DNA of 64,000 nt from positions 248,001-312,000 of the forward strand of contig CALOCQ010000002.1 of the NCBI GenBank assembly GCA_942491885.1. Reading direction: 5' to 3'. The position numbers and the translations under genes are program-made. The notes below the pieces were generated by a model. It saw only the letters and a program-made list of their open reading frames with translations. It did not search any database and was not told the DNA's origin. Shown in pieces: positions 32,464 to 42,325 of this stretch (the stretch's first letter is position 1; each line of letters begins with the position of its first letter). This stretch comes from CALBPI01 sp942491885. GTDB taxonomy: Bacteria; Pseudomonadota; Gammaproteobacteria; Steroidobacterales; Woeseiaceae.

Positions 32464-33365
32464 CAGATCTTCTCAACGCCGCCGAACGCTTCCAGCAAAT
32501 CATCTAACATGCGACCGAGCTGCACGGCCATGACCGCGAAGTCCTGATCGAAGGTGCCAACGACATCATCCGCTTCGCCATCGCCGTGGTCGGTAATCTT
32601 CGACTCGAAGCGCAGCCGTTTGATCGAGAAATCTTCTGCGAGCATGAACCGGATCGCTTCGCGCCAGTTGACCGCAAGCTGGGTCACGCGCTTGCCGGCG
32701 TCAATGTGTGCGAGCACTTCGCGGCTGTCGATTTCCTGATAACGACAGCGCACAACATTGCGCGCCTCGCGGCTGTTCTGCAGCTCGATCTCCTGCTCGA
32801 GCTCGAAGCCTGCCGGCACGCGCGACTTGAGCCAGCGCGTCATGATGTCGGCGGCGTCACCATGGCAATCCAGCGGAACAACGGGTAACACGCCGAGCGC
32901 GGTGCGCAGATGATCGAGCACCAGCTCGGCTTTGCTTTCACTGGCCGCGTCCACCATCACAAACTGGCGCTGCAGATCGAAGTAGGCAAACAGGTGGTCC
33001 GACTTGGTCAGCGCGCGCGGCAGCAAGTCATGCATAACCTCGTCTTTCAGCGAGGTCTTTTCGCGGCGCAACGCCGGCCTGCCCTCGCGCGCCTCGAGCT
33101 GCTCGACTTTTTCCAGCACCTGCTCGTTGATTGCCGCCGGTGGCAGCACCTTTTCCTGCCGCCGCAGGCAGATCATCGTGTTCTGCCCGACCGTGTGCGT
33201 CAGCATCTGCCCCGCACGACCGAGCGGCGACACCCAGCCGGCGCGCGCGATGTCCACTTTCCCGCAGGGCGAGAACGTGTGGTCTGCGAGCGCTTTCTCG
33301 AGCTTTTCGGGCGTCAGCTCAATGGAATATGTCAGGCGGTAGGGGCGGAGATTCTTAAACCACAT
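32463..33365 (-). CDS. rdgC: Recombination-associated protein RdgC
   Basis: A 300-residue protein homologous to RdgC along its length: WFKNLRPYRLTYSIELTPEKLEKAL, GWVSPLGRAG, KVLPPAAINEQVLEKVEQLEA, ALTKSDHLFAYFDLQRQFVMVD and the C-terminal FDQDFAVMAVQLGRMLDDLLEAFGG. RdgC forms a ring dimer on DNA and limits RecA action at replication forks. E. coli RdgC is 303 residues. It is the first gene of a two-gene unit with the ATP-grasp protein. Confidence 0.95.
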   Translation of the reverse strand: MWFKNLRPYRLTYSIELTPEKLEKALADHTFSPCGKVDIARAGWVSPLGRAGQMLTHTVGQNTMICLRRQEKVLPPAAINEQVLEKVEQLEAREGRPALRREKTSLKDEVMHDLLPRALTKSDHLFAYFDLQRQFVMVDAASESKAELVLDHLRTALGVLPVVPLDCHGDAADIMTRWLKSRVPAGFELEQEIELQNSREARNVVRCRYQEIDSREVLAHIDAGKRVTQLAVNWREAIRFMLAEDFSIKRLRFESKITDHGDGEADDVVGTFDQDFAVMAVQLGRMLDDLLEAFGGVEKI

Positions 33366-33447
33366 AAGCGTCGGTCAGGCAGGCGTGAAGGGTCGGCGAT
33401 TGTCCGAACTCGACGGCGGAAAAGCAAGGCGCGTGACGGCACGTGCT

Positions 33448-34287
33448 TTAGTTGCCGGCTAAGGCCTTGATTCGTGCCGCGAGTGGTTTCAGGAAATCCG
33501 CATCTTTCCAGTAGTTATTGTGTGCCAGCGGCGACCAGGCGTTGAAAAATGTACCGGCACTGATGGATTTCTCGACACCGACAGCGCGTCGGTATGACGG
33601 GCTTAGCGGGCGCAGCGGCCAGCCCAGCACGTCATCCGGGTCGTAGTAGTTTTCCCAGCGGAAGTCCCAGCCGCGGCTGGCGGTCAACACAGGCTCGATT
33701 TTCTCCTGAGGTAAGCCCGCGATAAATATCGGAATATTGCAGCCGCTGGTGAGCAGAAACCGGAGCGTCTTGAGGCGCAGGAATTTGCCCTCGCGGGTCG
33801 TCCCCGGGATCGACACGCCGGAAGCCGGCGAGAAAATACCGGCGCCTGGCCGTGATTGCTGTGCATCCCAGATGTAGTTCGAAATAACCTGACAGCCGAG
33901 CGAATGCGCGACCAGTATTACCGGCCTGGTCGGATCGCCCAGCGCCACTAACGCGGCCTCCATCGCCTCCACGATCACGCGCTGGATCTGCTCGTAGACG
34001 CTGCCCGGCATTTGCGGGCGGGCTTCCATCGCCGCCGCGTCGGAAAATCCGTACAGCACAAAGCGCCGCAACCGGATCCAGTCGATGTCCGCCTGGCGCA
34101 GCGTGTCGCGCATCAGTCGGCGCTGGTTGGGTTGCAACACCGGCTGGTAGTAAACCGATTGCCAGTGCACGCGCGCCGCCTGCTCGTCGTCCAGCCGTTT
34201 TTCGATGCGCTCGCGCAACGGGTCGACAAAATCCTCACCCGTGTCGCCCATGCCGTGTATCACCACGACCGCCAGTTGCTTATCCAT
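33448..34287 (-). CDS. Alpha/beta hydrolase, lipase/esterase-like
   Basis: A 279-residue protein starting at the ATG at 34287, where GGAGG lies 6 bases upstream; a start 5 codons earlier precedes that site. The oxyanion motif VVVIHGMGDTGEDF is near residues 5-18; the nucleophile elbow AHSLGCQVISNYIWD holds GxSxG-like HSLGC. No signal peptide. The long helical insert between these (RRLMRDTLRQADIDW) is unlike simple esterases. Substrate unknown. It lies downstream of the PBP1b/LpoP-like genes, 45 bases past the latter's stop. Confidence 0.82.
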   Translation of the reverse strand: MDKQLAVVVIHGMGDTGEDFVDPLRERIEKRLDDEQAARVHWQSVYYQPVLQPNQRRLMRDTLRQADIDWIRLRRFVLYGFSDAAAMEARPQMPGSVYEQIQRVIVEAMEAALVALGDPTRPVILVAHSLGCQVISNYIWDAQQSRPGAGIFSPASGVSIPGTTREGKFLRLKTLRFLLTSGCNIPIFIAGLPQEKIEPVLTASRGWDFRWENYYDPDDVLGWPLRPLSPSYRRAVGVEKSISAGTFFNAWSPLAHNNYWKDADFLKPLAARIKALAGN

Positions 34288-34332
34288 AACTGCCTCCTGC
34301 ATCGAACCCTCGCCAGCCGGCGTCGCGCCTGA

Positions 34333-34776
34333 CTACATCGGCGTTTTCTGAATCTCCAGCACCAGCGCTTCGGCCTGCTCGAATAATAGCGAGCCGCGCG
34401 GCGCCAGATTGCGCGCTTTCAACGCAAGATTCTCGGCCTGACGCCACTCGCCCTCACCCAGACGCAGACTGGCCAGCTCGAGCCATGGCAGCGGGTGCCC
34501 GGGATCGATACGAATCGCGCGCTCCAACGCCGCCGCAGCGCGTGGCGTGTCGTCAATTGCCTGATAATTCTTCGCCTGCGACAGGAACTGCCCGGCGGCC
34601 GGATTCACCGGGCGCAGCGCGTCGCTCGCATCTTCCGCAATCGATCCGCCTTCGCCAGCGAGCGGCGCATCGGCGACCGGCGGGTCCTGTTGCACCGGCG
34701 CCATCAGTGAACAACCGGCCAACACAAGCAACAATGCCAGCGCCGGAACTCGTCTCAAAACGTATCTTTCAACCAT
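34333..34776 (-). CDS. TPR lipoprotein, LpoP-like PBP1b activator candidate
   Basis: A 147-residue protein with a lipoprotein signal (VPALALLLVLAGC, Cys22), a Pro/Ala-rich linker (23-60), then a tetratricopeptide-type helical repeat (KNYQAIDDTPRAAAALERAI; PWLELASLRLGEGEWRQAE). The ORF starts 22 bases inside the mrcB stop region, so it is translationally linked to PBP1b. In Pseudomonas the activator LpoP is a TPR lipoprotein encoded with PBP1b; this gene has the same arrangement. Function as a PBP1b activator is inferred from context. Confidence 0.8.
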   Translation of the reverse strand: MVERYVLRRVPALALLLVLAGCSLMAPVQQDPPVADAPLAGEGGSIAEDASDALRPVNPAAGQFLSQAKNYQAIDDTPRAAAALERAIRIDPGHPLPWLELASLRLGEGEWRQAENLALKARNLAPRGSLLFEQAEALVLEIQKTPM

Positions 34777-37088
34777 TGCAGTGCCTTTTCCGCTGCGCCC
34801 GGGCCATTGCAGCGTGTGCCGCGTGCCAGTCGCACGTCGACCGGTAAACCAACCTCGACCGCTTCATCGCAGCGCTCGCGGCTCGACGTACCGGTCAGAT
34901 AATCGATGTAGGCCAGTGTACTCTGCTGCGGCGGTGAAAATCTCACCCCGTCGCGGGCGACATCGCGCATCAGCGCCGACCACACCGGCAACGCGCCGCG
35001 TGAGCCGGTGAGTCCCGTCGGGCTGTTATCGTCATTGCCAACCCAGACAACCGCCAGCCGGTCCGCGCTATAGCCGGCAAACCAGGCATCACGGAAATCG
35101 TTGGTGGTACCCGACTTGCCAACCGTCACCAGCCCTTGCGGCAATTGCGCCGAGCGCCCGGTACCGCGCACCATCACCTGCCGCATCGCCGTGTTGAGCT
35201 GGAACAGCGCATCGCTGCCGGCCACGGTATCGATCGTCAACGGATAACGTTGCACGGTCGCCAAATCATTGGTGACGACTTCACGCACGGCGCGCAACGG
35301 CGGGCGCAGACCATCAGATGCCAGTGACGTGTAGAGGTTTGCCACGTCGATCGGTGTCATTTCAACCGCTCCCAGCAATAACGACGCAAACGGCTGCTCC
35401 AGTTGTGGCCCGCCAAGCCGCGCCAGTGTCTGAGCAATGCGCTTGATACCGACCTGCAAGCCGAGCCTTACCGTGGCGACGTTTACAGATTCGGCGAGCG
35501 CGCGAACCAGCGGCATCTCGCCGTCAAATGTCGCCGAGAAATTTTGCGGCTCCCATAACTTGCCGTCCTCTTGCGCCATCGACAGCGGCGCGTCATCGAT
35601 CAGGCTGGCCATATGCCATTCACCGCTTTGCAGCGCGGCCAGAAAGACGACCGGCTTCACCAGCGAGCCAATCTGGCGGCGCGCGTCGACCGCACGATTG
35701 AAGCCGTTGCTGACCCGGTCGCGACCCCCGATCAGCGCCAGCACCTCACCGGTGCGCGGCTCGACGAGGACGACCGCGCCCTGCAGCGATGCATGCGCGT
35801 TGTCTGCCGCGGCGAGACGTGTCAGATGCCCGGACAAATGTTGCTGCGCGCGCACCTGCGCCAGAGGATCAAGCGTTGTAAATACGTTCAGCCCCTGCTG
35901 CTGCAGATCATCGCTGGTGTAGTCGCGGGCGAGCTGGCGACGCACGACATCGACAAACGCCGGGAAGTAGCTTGCCGTGCCGTCGAGGCGCCCCGCCACG
36001 GCGATCGGCCTGGCCAGCGCACGGTCGCGCGTCGCCGCATCGATCGTCGATGCCTCCGCCATCATGTTCAGGATACGGTCGCGTCGTTCCCGGACCCGCT
36101 CGGAAAAACGGCTTGGCTGGTAGTAGGAAGGACCGCGTACGATCGCGACCAGCATTGCGATCTGCGCTTCATCCAACTCGGCGAGTGGCCGCGCGAAGTA
36201 GTACTGACTGGCGAGCCCGAAACCATGCACCGCGCGCGCACCATCCTGGCCGAGATAAATCTCGTTGACGTACGCCGTGAGAATTTCATCCTTGCTGTAG
36301 CGCGCCTCCAGCAACATGGCCATCACCGCCTCGCGGAACTTACGACGGAAACTGCGCTCGTTGGTCAGGAAGTAACTCTTGACCAATTGTTGCGTGAGTG
36401 TGCTGCCGCCCTGGCGGATACCGCCGGCGCGGATATTGGCAAGCGCGGCGCGCATGATCGCCACCAGGTCGATACCGAAGTGGCTATCGAAGCGCCGGTC
36501 CTCAACCAGGCGCAGCGTATCTGTCAGCAATGGCGGAATCTGTTCGGGCGCCAGCACCTGGCGGTCCTCGCCGTGCGCCGCGAAGATGCTACCGATGACC
36601 AGCGGATCGAGCCGCGCGACCACGATCGCACCGCGGCTGCCGGACAGCCCCGTGACGCGGCCGGCCGATACTTGCACCCTGAGCCGGATCTCGGCCTCGT
36701 TGCCATCCCAGAACAACGCATCGCGACGGAACACATCGAACGCGCCTGCCCGGCGGCGATACTCGCCCGAACGCGAAACATTAGCGGCGGACGCATATCC
36801 GAGTTGACGCAGATGCTGCTCGAGCTGATCCGCGCTCAGCGCTTTGCCAACAAAAAGTTCGAGCGGCTGCGCATGCACGCGCGCCGGCAAATCCCAGCGC
36901 CGCGTCTCGAACGTCCGCGTGATGCGCAGATCGAGCGACAACACCCACAGCGCAAACGTCACGCTTGCCAGCGCGAACGCGCTAAGCCATGGGTGTCGGC
37001 GCGGCCAGCTGCGGGCTGGCTTGCGTTTGCGCGCCGGACGCTTGCGCCGTGCGGTCTTCTTGCCGGTCTTTTTCTTGCGGGTAGCCAA
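34755..37088 (-). CDS. mrcB: Penicillin-binding protein 1b (bifunctional peptidoglycan synthase)
   Basis: A 777-residue class A PBP. The N-terminus is a basic cytosolic tail (KKKTGKKTARRKRP) and one membrane helix (SAFALASVTFALWVLS), then a UB2H-like region. The glycosyltransferase has EDRRFDSHFGID (about 194) and GGSTLTQQLVKSYFLTNERS (about 228). The transpeptidase has QIGSLVKP (SxxK, about 474), ESVNVATVRL (SxN) and VGKSGTTNDF (KTG-type, KSG here, about 658). UB2H and gene order support PBP1b rather than PBP1a. It polymerises and cross-links peptidoglycan in the periplasm. Confidence 0.95.
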   Translation of the reverse strand: MATRKKKTGKKTARRKRPARKRKPARSWPRRHPWLSAFALASVTFALWVLSLDLRITRTFETRRWDLPARVHAQPLELFVGKALSADQLEQHLRQLGYASAANVSRSGEYRRRAGAFDVFRRDALFWDGNEAEIRLRVQVSAGRVTGLSGSRGAIVVARLDPLVIGSIFAAHGEDRQVLAPEQIPPLLTDTLRLVEDRRFDSHFGIDLVAIMRAALANIRAGGIRQGGSTLTQQLVKSYFLTNERSFRRKFREAVMAMLLEARYSKDEILTAYVNEIYLGQDGARAVHGFGLASQYYFARPLAELDEAQIAMLVAIVRGPSYYQPSRFSERVRERRDRILNMMAEASTIDAATRDRALARPIAVAGRLDGTASYFPAFVDVVRRQLARDYTSDDLQQQGLNVFTTLDPLAQVRAQQHLSGHLTRLAAADNAHASLQGAVVLVEPRTGEVLALIGGRDRVSNGFNRAVDARRQIGSLVKPVVFLAALQSGEWHMASLIDDAPLSMAQEDGKLWEPQNFSATFDGEMPLVRALAESVNVATVRLGLQVGIKRIAQTLARLGGPQLEQPFASLLLGAVEMTPIDVANLYTSLASDGLRPPLRAVREVVTNDLATVQRYPLTIDTVAGSDALFQLNTAMRQVMVRGTGRSAQLPQGLVTVGKSGTTNDFRDAWFAGYSADRLAVVWVGNDDNSPTGLTGSRGALPVWSALMRDVARDGVRFSPPQQSTLAYIDYLTGTSSRERCDEAVEVGLPVDVRLARGTRCNGPGAAEKALQWLKDTF

Positions 37089-37184
37089 ATCGTCGGGTCA
37101 ATGTGACACTCGGTGAGCGGGCCGGAGATTATAAGCGACTACGCCATCACTCATAGGCCGATTGGCACTACGCATGGGGCAATC

Positions 37185-37805
37185 ATGAAGATCAGGATGG
37201 ACGAGGCGCTGATGCGCCGCGCGCATAGCCATTTGCGCGGCGCCAACCCGGCGCTCGGCAACTGGCTGACCGGTTTGCCGCGTTGCGAGCTGCACCGGGG
37301 TCGCGCCGATTTGTTCGACAGCCTGGCGCGCTCGATCATCAGTCAGCAGCTGTCCACCAAGGCCGCGAGCACGATCACATCGCGCGTCTGCGCTCTCGGC
37401 GGCGGCACACGCCTGATTGCCGATGACATAGCCGGCATCGATGCGCCGACGTTGCGCGCCGCGGGCTTGTCGAACGCAAAAGTCCGCTACATTCAGCACA
37501 TCGCCGGCGCGGTCAGCAACGGTGAGCTGAGTTTTCGGTCGTTGGCGCAACAACCGGATGAGGCGGTTATCGAACAGCTCGTTACGTTGCCCGGTGTCGG
37601 GCGGTGGACGGCGCAGATGTTTCTTATGTTCGCCCTGAAGCGGCCGGATGTCGCCGCGCCGGACGACGTGGGGCTGCAGCGTGGCATGCAGATGCTGTTC
37701 GACCTCGACGAGCGCCCGCAGGGAGACGCGTTTCTACGACTGGCAGAACCATGGCGACCGTACCGCAGCGTCGCAAGCTGGTATTTGTGGCGTATTGCCG
37801 GCTAA
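37185..37805 (+). CDS. DNA-3-methyladenine glycosylase (AlkA-type HhH-GPD)
   Basis: A 206-residue HhH-GPD glycosylase, start taken at the ATG at 37185; an in-frame start 24 codons earlier reaches into the mrcB promoter region and looks non-coding. Motifs: LARSIISQQLSTKAASTI, the helix-hairpin-helix LVTLPGVGRWTAQMFLMF (about 147-164) and the catalytic Asp region APDDVGLQRGMQ. It excises alkylated bases in base-excision repair. Divergent from mrcB. The start could also be four codons later. Confidence 0.9.
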   Translation: MKIRMDEALMRRAHSHLRGANPALGNWLTGLPRCELHRGRADLFDSLARSIISQQLSTKAASTITSRVCALGGGTRLIADDIAGIDAPTLRAAGLSNAKVRYIQHIAGAVSNGELSFRSLAQQPDEAVIEQLVTLPGVGRWTAQMFLMFALKRPDVAAPDDVGLQRGMQMLFDLDERPQGDAFLRLAEPWRPYRSVASWYLWRIAG

Positions 37806-37829
37806 TAACGTCTCACGCGGAACGCCGGA

Positions 37830-39398
37830 TTATTCGCTGCCGCGATCGCTGCCCAATAAGTCGCGACGTTCGTCGCGCATCGCGTTGAGCAGGATGCGCC
37901 CGTCGTCGCCCACGCGGAATTCGCCAAAGCGGGCATTCTCGTACAGCGCCGCATCGCCTTCCTGAAAGAACCACGCGTTGGTCAGTATTTCCACGCCCAT
38001 TCCGCCACGCCTGAACGGGATGCGCACAACGTCGACCGCAACCGGGTCCGCCGCGTCCTGCGCGACAAACTCGCCGACGCCATCGGCGTCAATGCGGACC
38101 AGAAATTCTCCACGACGCGGTATGTCGTCACCCAAGCGGGACAACAGCTGGCGCTCAACGGCGAAGCGCAAGCGCATGTAGTCACCCTGCATCAGCGAAC
38201 GTGGATCAACCGGCGCGAGCTCCAGCAACACGACGCGACCGTTATCCAGCGTTTGCTCGTTGTTGCGCGCATCGTTAAGCACGAATACCACCGCCATAAC
38301 CACAAGACCGCCGGCAAGCCAGCGCGCCTTGCCGGGCCACATGAGCCACGCCGAAGCCTTGTTGTGAAGCATGCCGTCGAAGCGTCGCAGCAACAGGTAC
38401 AGCGCAAGAAATATGATGCCACCGCCGATCAGTAACATGGACTTGGTCAGCAGCGTGATTTCGAGCGCGTAATAGTAACGGGCGAAAAAGGTCAACAGCG
38501 TTGCGAGCGCCAGCGCGCCCAAAATCACTCTCTGGCTTCTGATCGCCAGTAACACAATCAGGACCGCGCTGCCGGCGCCCGGCAATGCGTACACGACGAC
38601 AACACCGACCACGGCGGCAATCAGCAACCAGGCAGTGCGGCGCGCGACGCTGATACCGTCGAGTCCGTTCAATATCTTCGACAGTGTCAACAAGATCAGC
38701 GCCAGCATAACGAGCAAATCGAACCAGTAAGGAATGAGATTGTTATCAAATCCCAACTGGTCCGACAGAACCGTACCGGAGAACCACAGGCCAAGCATCA
38801 GCGTTGTCAGGCCCGTGCCCAGCGCGACCGGCTCAAGCAGTTTGCGCTGCGCCCCCCAGCGCTCCTCGGTCAGCCATAACGCGCAGCAAAACGCCGCCAC
38901 AAGTGGCGGCCCGAGCCCCGCCACGGCATTGTCAAAGCTCAGGAACGCAACCGCCAAACCTGCGGCAATTGTGGCGAGAAAGCGTTGCAGGAAATCGTCC
39001 ATAGCCAAGATAAGAACGATAGCCATTACCAGTATAAATACTGCCACCACTGTCACGTTACCATCGGCAAAATCGAACGCGGCTATCGTGATCATCAGCT
39101 GGCCGGCCAGGCTCGCCGCCAATGCGAGTTGATTGAGGAAATCGCTGTCGCGTGCGAGACGAAGTAACGTCCAGCTACCCGCGATCAATACGATGCCGAT
39201 CGCCAGCATCGCGCCGCTGCTGTCACTAATCCCGATCAGCGAAACCAGAAATCCGATCAGGAAAAATGACGCGACCCACGCGGCGAAGCCTTGCAGCGCA
39301 CGAATAAACCAGACAGGGCGCGGGGTCGGTTCCACGTCCTCACCGTCAAGCAAACCGGCGCGACGCAACTTATCCCATTGCTCGGCGCGCGACATCAT
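37830..39398 (-). CDS. DUF4401 membrane protein with GDYXXLXY domain
   Basis: A 522-residue protein with about 12 hydrophobic segments (residues 30 to 360) followed by a periplasmic or cytosolic C-terminal domain containing LMQGDYMRLRFAVERQL, the GDYXXLXY signature. Early residues show AEQWDKLRRAGLLDG, typical of DUF2157/DUF4401 families. Its ATG overlaps the stop of the DUF2157 gene by 4 bases (ATGA). Both occur as a pair in many proteobacteria; function is unknown. Confidence 0.85.
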   Translation of the reverse strand: MMSRAEQWDKLRRAGLLDGEDVEPTPRPVWFIRALQGFAAWVASFFLIGFLVSLIGISDSSGAMLAIGIVLIAGSWTLLRLARDSDFLNQLALAASLAGQLMITIAAFDFADGNVTVVAVFILVMAIVLILAMDDFLQRFLATIAAGLAVAFLSFDNAVAGLGPPLVAAFCCALWLTEERWGAQRKLLEPVALGTGLTTLMLGLWFSGTVLSDQLGFDNNLIPYWFDLLVMLALILLTLSKILNGLDGISVARRTAWLLIAAVVGVVVVYALPGAGSAVLIVLLAIRSQRVILGALALATLLTFFARYYYALEITLLTKSMLLIGGGIIFLALYLLLRRFDGMLHNKASAWLMWPGKARWLAGGLVVMAVVFVLNDARNNEQTLDNGRVVLLELAPVDPRSLMQGDYMRLRFAVERQLLSRLGDDIPRRGEFLVRIDADGVGEFVAQDAADPVAVDVVRIPFRRGGMGVEILTNAWFFQEGDAALYENARFGEFRVGDDGRILLNAMRDERRDLLGSDRGSE

Positions 39399-40381
39399 GA
39401 GCCCGACTCCGACACGCGCTGCAGCCCGTACAGCCAGCGCCCGGCGTAGGTCGCCAGGCCGAGAATAAACAGCGCAATCATTAGCAACATACCGGCATCG
39501 AAATTGCCCAGCACCTCGCCAACAAGGCGGATAAACAACGCCACCGAAACCGCAATTGCCGACAGGGCAAAGCCACTCATCAGGACAAGATTAAGCGTGC
39601 GAACACGGTAGGCGTAATAGATGATCGCCATCGTTACCAGCCACGCCACAAACCCAGGTAGCGCGTGCGACGCGCCAACAAGAATCGTATTGATCGCCAG
39701 CAGCGACGCACAGGTACCCGCCGTGATCACCGCTGTTTGCACCAAACCTGCCCGCCATCGCCGATCACTCACCAGCCCTGGCAAGACCGTCATGGCGAGC
39801 GCAAACAGCGCGTTAAACAGACCGAGTGCCCAGTAGACGACAACCTCGTCGACCCACAGCCAGAACAGACTGAAGCTCATGGACGCAGCGAACAACACGA
39901 CTGCAATATCGGCGACCAGCAACCAGACGATCCATGCCCAGAACGACCGCGTGACAAACACGAAGGGCAGCACCAATAGCGCCCAGCGCGCAAACAGCTG
40001 CCAGCGATCCGCGCCGGTCTGATAGATCTGCCCGAACAAAGCCAGCAGCGTACCCATCAACAGCACCACAACCACTTCGCTGGCATGGCAGACGATACTG
40101 TCTTTTGGCGATATCACATAGCTGGTGGTCGCCGCGAGCAAAGCAGCTATGACAACGGCGAACTTTCCGACGCGACCGAGTTCGGTCCAATTGAATGCGA
40201 TGAAAAAACCGATGCCGATCGCAATCGACAAGCCACCGCCGACCAGCAGGAATATCTTGACGACACGCTGCCAGCCTTCACGCGAGGTGTTGGCGTCAAC
40301 GCAACGCAACGCCGCATCGGTGTTGGCCGGCGCAATCACGCCACGCGCCACAGCATCCAGCACGTTGTCGCGCGCGCTCAT
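39395..40381 (-). CDS. DUF2157 membrane protein
   Basis: A 328-residue protein starting at 40381 (SARDNVLDAVARGVI). After an N-terminal soluble stretch (about 40 residues, with WQRVVKIFLL) come roughly ten membrane helices, including LSIAIGIGFFIAFNW and LLALFGQIYQTGADRWQLFA, the DUF2157 hallmark. It is cotranslated with the GDYXXLXY protein. The start is uncertain: a longer frame extends 39 codons upstream without membrane or signal character. No function known. Confidence 0.82.
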   Translation of the reverse strand: MSARDNVLDAVARGVIAPANTDAALRCVDANTSREGWQRVVKIFLLVGGGLSIAIGIGFFIAFNWTELGRVGKFAVVIAALLAATTSYVISPKDSIVCHASEVVVVLLMGTLLALFGQIYQTGADRWQLFARWALLVLPFVFVTRSFWAWIVWLLVADIAVVLFAASMSFSLFWLWVDEVVVYWALGLFNALFALAMTVLPGLVSDRRWRAGLVQTAVITAGTCASLLAINTILVGASHALPGFVAWLVTMAIIYYAYRVRTLNLVLMSGFALSAIAVSVALFIRLVGEVLGNFDAGMLLMIALFILGLATYAGRWLYGLQRVSESGS

Positions 40382-40621
40382 CGCAGGTAGAACCGCCGAT
40401 CGTCCATTTGATCCGTATTCAGCGCCATGCTGCCAACCTCCTGCGGTCTTCGGAACCATCGCACATTCATCAAGTGTGCCACAATATGCATATCGCAAAT
40501 CGCTGTCAGGTCACGAAACGAGCATCTAACGGTACTGGCTACGTCGACGTGTTAATCGACAACCAGCGGCAGCGGCTAACCGGCGACATCCTCAACACAC
40601 TACCCCGAACCAGAGAACATC

Positions 40622-41179
40622 ATGACCGGAAAATTGCATAACGCCTTCATCGCCAGCCTGCTGGTATCCATGCTCGCGCTTGGCGGCTGTGCCAGCAGCA
40701 TCGATAATCGCGACCCAACCGGGGAGCGCTTCCCGGCGACGACCGGCCAGTCACTTGCGGGAGAACAGGTCTCGCTGCCCGACGCGTTAGCCGGCGCGCC
40801 GGCTGTGCTGCTTGTGGGCTACAAACAGGACACCCAGTTTGATATCGATCGCTGGTTGATGGGCTTTGCGCAGGCCGGCATCGATGCCCGCATACTTGAG
40901 ATCCCGACCATCCCGGGCATGCTGCCAAGTATGTTTTCGGGCTGGATAGACAACGGCATGCGCTCGGGGATCCCGAAAGAAGACTGGCGCATCGTGGTCA
41001 CGTTGTATGGCGAGGCTGCGGAACCGGTGGCCAATTTTACCGGCACAGAGAACGGCAACAATGCGCGCGTAATCGTGCTGGACAAGGACGGCGTCGTGGT
41101 GTTGTTTGAAGATGATGGCTATAGCGTGAGTCGTGCGTTGGAAATTGTTGCGCTGTTCGCTGGCGACGCCGAAGGCTGA
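40622..41179 (+). CDS. Uncharacterised lipoprotein, possibly thioredoxin-fold
   Basis: A 185-residue protein with a lipoprotein signal (SLLVSMLALGGC, Cys23). The mature sequence has FPATTGQSLAGEQVSLPDAL and VLLVGYKQDTQFDIDRWLMG, then VIVLDKDGVVVLFEDDGYS, a pattern like AhpC/TSA or Atp10-type thioredoxin folds. The active-site Cys of peroxiredoxins is absent, so redox activity is unlikely. The 240 bases between this gene and the DUF2157 gene are a divergent intergenic region. Confidence 0.6.
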   Translation: MTGKLHNAFIASLLVSMLALGGCASSIDNRDPTGERFPATTGQSLAGEQVSLPDALAGAPAVLLVGYKQDTQFDIDRWLMGFAQAGIDARILEIPTIPGMLPSMFSGWIDNGMRSGIPKEDWRIVVTLYGEAAEPVANFTGTENGNNARVIVLDKDGVVVLFEDDGYSVSRALEIVALFAGDAEG

Positions 41180-41357
41180 GTCGTCAGTCACATCCCGCAA
41201 TACACCCTGGTTACACAAACTTTTTTAGTGAATGATTTGTGCCAGCAAAAGGTGCATTGGTCACATCCCGCTTCAGGCGCTATCGATATCCTGCTACCGT
41301 CATCAACCGTGGTGTGGCCAGAATCGCCACTACCTTTCCCGTAGCCGGAGTAGATTG

Positions 41358-42221
41358 ATGGAATCCGACCCCTCGGCGTTTGACCAATTACCACTCGCAG
41401 TGCGCATCACTGTTTTTATTGGCGTTGCTGTCGCGACGCACTTGATCGTTCTGGTGATACGCAACACCAGCAAGATGCTATTGCACAATGAGAAAACGCG
41501 GCGCTATCGAAAGCTGCGTTCCATCGGCACGCTGGCGGCCAGCACGCTGATTTTCACTTTATATTTTGTCGCCCTAGGACTCATCCTTCGCGATATGTTC
41601 CAGGTCAACCTGACAACCTATCTCGCCAGCGCATCGGTGATCGGCCTCGCGGTAGGTTTCGGCTCACAAGGCGTCGTCCAGGATGTTGTAACCGGCCTGA
41701 CGTTTATTTTTTCAGACCTCGTCGATGTTGGTGACCTTGTCGAAATATCCGGTCAGACCGGTGTCGTGCGCGGCATCACCATGCGTTTTGTCGAGCTGCA
41801 AAACGCAATGGGTGCAAGCGTTTTCATTCCTAATCGCACGATAAGCAACATCATCAATTACCCGCGCGGTTATGTGCGCTGCATTGTCGATGTCACTCTG
41901 GCGGGCGAACCGGACGCGCGCGACAAGGCCGCGACGATGGCGACGACACTGATGGGCGCGGCGCAGCAACAGTTCGCCGGTATTCTGGTCACCGAACCGT
42001 CGAGCGAAGGGCGTATGACATTCTCATCAGGAAAGGAAATACTTCGCCTCAAATTCCGCATCTGGCCAGGACGCGGCGCGCCAATCGAAAACAGCTTCGT
42101 CAAGGAACTGAACGCCGAGCTCGAACGTCTGGATATCAACTTCGAACCATGGATGATTTCAGTAGGCTACGAAGTCGAGAAACGCCCCGTCTTCAGACCA
42201 CGATCACTTTTCAACCGCTAG
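41358..42221 (+). CDS. MscS-family mechanosensitive channel
   Basis: A 287-residue protein starting at 41358, 7 bases after GGAG; the longer ORF upstream is not supported. Three N-terminal membrane helices, the third being the pore helix LASASVIGLAVGFGSQGVVQDVVTGL, are followed by the beta domain (FIFSDLVDVGDLVEISGQTG, VVRGITMRFVELQ) and cytosolic cage. Length matches E. coli MscS (286). It releases solutes on osmotic downshock at the inner membrane. Confidence 0.92.
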   Translation: MESDPSAFDQLPLAVRITVFIGVAVATHLIVLVIRNTSKMLLHNEKTRRYRKLRSIGTLAASTLIFTLYFVALGLILRDMFQVNLTTYLASASVIGLAVGFGSQGVVQDVVTGLTFIFSDLVDVGDLVEISGQTGVVRGITMRFVELQNAMGASVFIPNRTISNIINYPRGYVRCIVDVTLAGEPDARDKAATMATTLMGAAQQQFAGILVTEPSSEGRMTFSSGKEILRLKFRIWPGRGAPIENSFVKELNAELERLDINFEPWMISVGYEVEKRPVFRPRSLFNR

Positions 42222-42325
42222 CCATGGTATGGCTCGGCACCGAGCAGCATAGCAGGGCTAACGCGACTGATCGGGCGTCCGCGAGGCTCAGAAATTCTCG
42301 TGCTGGCGGACGTGCTCCCAGCACT

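Noticed and set aside
35571..37106. Plus-strand 511-residue ORF
   Set aside because: Antisense shadow of mrcB in GC-rich DNA; no domains.
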